Assembly (NCBI GenBank): GCA_949752735.1
Contig: OX457039.1
Location: 43,629,452-43,693,451 of the forward strand
Direction: 5' to 3'
Length of the DNA: 64,000 nucleotides
Origin: Lumbricus terrestris
Lineage: Eukaryota; Annelida; Clitellata; Crassiclitellata; Lumbricidae
A program made the position numbers and the translations under genes. The notes under the pieces are model-generated. The model worked only from the letters and a program-made list of their open reading frames with translations, was not told where the DNA came from and searched no databases. This document shows positions 63,401 to 64,000 of this stretch, one piece after another; within the stretch, counting starts at the first letter, position 1, and each line of letters starts with the position of its first letter.

Positions 63401-63976
63401 ATCTTAACTACTAACAGAACAGACAGATTTCAATACAGTATTTAGCAATTCATAATATTGTATATCCAAGCAAAAACTAAACACTTACCTGGTACTCTCC
63501 ATTGCATAGCAATTAAAATGCTTAATTCTGATGATATAGACTTTTTAGTGCAAATAATGTAGCATGAAATAGTGCAAGCTGCAATTGGAACTGGTGAAAT
63601 ATTATACGCATTAAAATATAATTATCAATATTTCAGCATTATCTCACTTCTCACAACTACTGCACCCTGCAAAAATATATAACTCAAAAGTAGGCTGTAT
63701 TATATAAAAGACAATAACTTACTTTATCCTGCCTTGTTAGGTTGTTTGCCATGCCAATAACATTAGTTCATTGCTAGTTTGGTCTTTTTGCAAGTAAAAA
63801 ACCTGTAAAACTTACATATGCTGGATGGGCTGCTGTAATATTCTTGAACTGTCATTTTCCTAACTTTTTTGGATGCATACAAGTTGTAAGGCAGTGGTTG
63901 CAGAGCATCACTTTTCTTACCACCTGACCGAGAAGTCTGCATGTTGCAACTGTCACTTGCGAGAGTTTTAGCAAGC
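50684..63976 (-). CDS. Large unrecognised, probably nuclear protein; 3' sixteen exons, 5' end outside window
   Basis: Exons (transcript order): 63816-63976, 63489-63578, 62492-62568, 62257-62295, 61870-61920, 61122-61240, 60829-60873, 60281-60350, 59916-60002, 59340-59473, 58114-58228, 57338-57502, 56472-56747, 55468-56133, 54013-55046, 50684-50774. Splice sites and phases are consistent, giving 1072 visible residues and a stop at 50684-50686. The first about 480 residues, spread over small exons, look alpha-helical and could be HEAT/ARM-like. Exons 56472-56747 and 55468-56133 encode a strongly acidic Glu/Asp/Ser-rich stretch. Exon 54013-55046 is Ser/Pro-rich with two SPVLP copies, many S/T-P sites, a SDSDDEIS casein-kinase-like site and an RRRSVRIQNK basic patch. 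The last exon ends after KSRKRKAG, a likely nuclear localisation signal. The 54013 junction lies exactly where the frame would otherwise reach a stop, and splicing to 50774 restores it. I compared it from memory with RIF1, senataxin and SYCP2 and saw no convincing match. Confidence 0.75.
50877..53201. mobile_element. TTAA-flanked DNA element with about 260-bp inverted repeats
   Basis: Long inverted repeats (about 50877-51140 and 52949-53201), starting AGGCCAAGCTCGGCATTCC, are each bordered by TTAA (50873-50876, 53202-53205). TTAA duplication fits Kolobok or piggyBac, and an AGG start favours Kolobok. No transposase frame. It carries a nested TAAAAAACG MITE and a (TA)n run at about 51428-51461. 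Sits in the last intron of the minus-strand gene. Confidence 0.85.
52315..52747. mobile_element. hAT-type MITE, TAAAAAACG family, copy 2 (433 bp)
   Basis: Ends CATAGATGTAAAAAACG and CGTTTTTTACATCTATG with an exact 8-bp duplication AGAATAAC (52307-52314, 52748-52755). Inverted orientation relative to the copy at 39722. Confidence 0.95.
53637..53835 (-). mobile_element. LINE 3' end fragment
   Basis: CATTCATCAAAAGTATTTAT, then CTCTCTTCAAGGAAACTACT and GTATCGGAGAGTGATCTAAG follow the copy at 36340-36500. In the last intron of the minus-strand gene. Confidence 0.75.
62159..62200. repeat. 21-bp tandem duplication
   Basis: TAATCCCGCTGTCTAGGGAAA twice in a row, identical, in an intron of the minus-strand gene near its 62257-62295 exon. 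Confidence 0.9.
62334..62475 (+). mobile_element. Partial mariner-like module
   Basis: AAAAAAAGACCCC, TTTTTTGCCGATATCTTGGC and CATATTTACACATGATGGCC match the left arm of the foldback element at 6977. Truncated after about 135 bp, some 20 bp from the donor of exon 62492-62568. Confidence 0.8.
62622..63270 (-). mobile_element. LINE reverse transcriptase C-terminus and 3' tail, first subfamily
   Basis: A minus-strand frame of about 200 residues reads LRSAARLVGGISRFAHISAF, DDLHWLPLQQRIAYRV, VGPAIWNGLHAALRSLPRD and [16 protein letters not shown], the normal order of C-terminal motifs in CR1/L2-type reverse transcriptases. The tail has CTATATAAATTCATGTGATT and ends in ATTGATTG repeats. The most intact copy of the tail that recurs across the window. 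In the intron between exons 63489 and 62568. Confidence 0.9.
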
Positions 63977-64000
63977 CTGCAAGCAATGACACAAACTTCA

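Noticed and set aside
50684..63976. Identity as RIF1, senataxin or SYCP2
   Set aside because: Overall layout (helical N-terminus, disordered tail) prompted the idea, but no helicase, PH-like or RIF1 C-terminal motifs are visible and the sequences I could recall do not align.
1..64000. An operon-like or defence-type multi-gene system
   Set aside because: The four genes are separately transcribed eukaryotic genes on both strands with unrelated roles, and nothing links them functionally.

Overview
This is eukaryotic, almost certainly metazoan, DNA. It has long intron-rich genes with canonical GT..AG junctions, a MARVEL-domain membrane protein and a SOCS4/5-type SH2/SOCS-box protein, both animal signatures. 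Introns and intergenic DNA are packed with DNA-transposon derivatives and degenerate non-LTR retrotransposon 3' ends. I cannot fix the phylum from sequence alone. The transposon mix and the frequent palindromic word TAGGCCTA suggest a marine invertebrate, which is inference.

Layout. (1) 4062-9328, minus: a complete 4-exon, 181-aa four-pass MARVEL protein of the plasmolipin/MAL/CMTM type. Its first intron holds a three-level nest of transposons. (2) 9.4-17.1 kb: no recognisable gene, but a perfect 61-bp hairpin, two hAT-type MITEs, a PIF/Harbinger-like element and an 834-bp element with a 6-bp target duplication. (3) 17100-40499, plus: a complete 5-oxoprolinase gene (OPLAH), reconstructed as 34 phase-consistent coding exons giving 1296 aa. 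(4) 44258-45751, minus: an intronless coding region for a 497-aa SOCS5/SOCS4-like protein, convergent with OPLAH. (5) 50684 to about 63976, minus: sixteen 3' exons (1072 residues visible) of a large protein I do not recognise. It has a helical-looking N-terminal part, a very acidic middle and a Ser/Pro-rich basic C-terminus that looks nuclear. Its 5' end lies beyond the window.

The genes are not an operon and show no sign of a shared pathway. OPLAH returns 5-oxoproline to glutamate in the gamma-glutamyl cycle, the MARVEL protein is a membrane-organising tetraspan protein, and the SOCS protein is a cytoplasmic signalling attenuator and E3 adaptor. I found no new multi-gene system. The main novelty is in the repeats: at least nine elements with hAT-type hallmarks (8-bp target duplications, C-A-N-N-G-type ends) in about seven families, several nested; a four-module foldback mariner-like element; a TTAA-flanked element with about 260-bp inverted repeats; two tRNA-headed SINE families, one sharing its 3' tail with a LINE; and a minisatellite that duplicates a splice donor.
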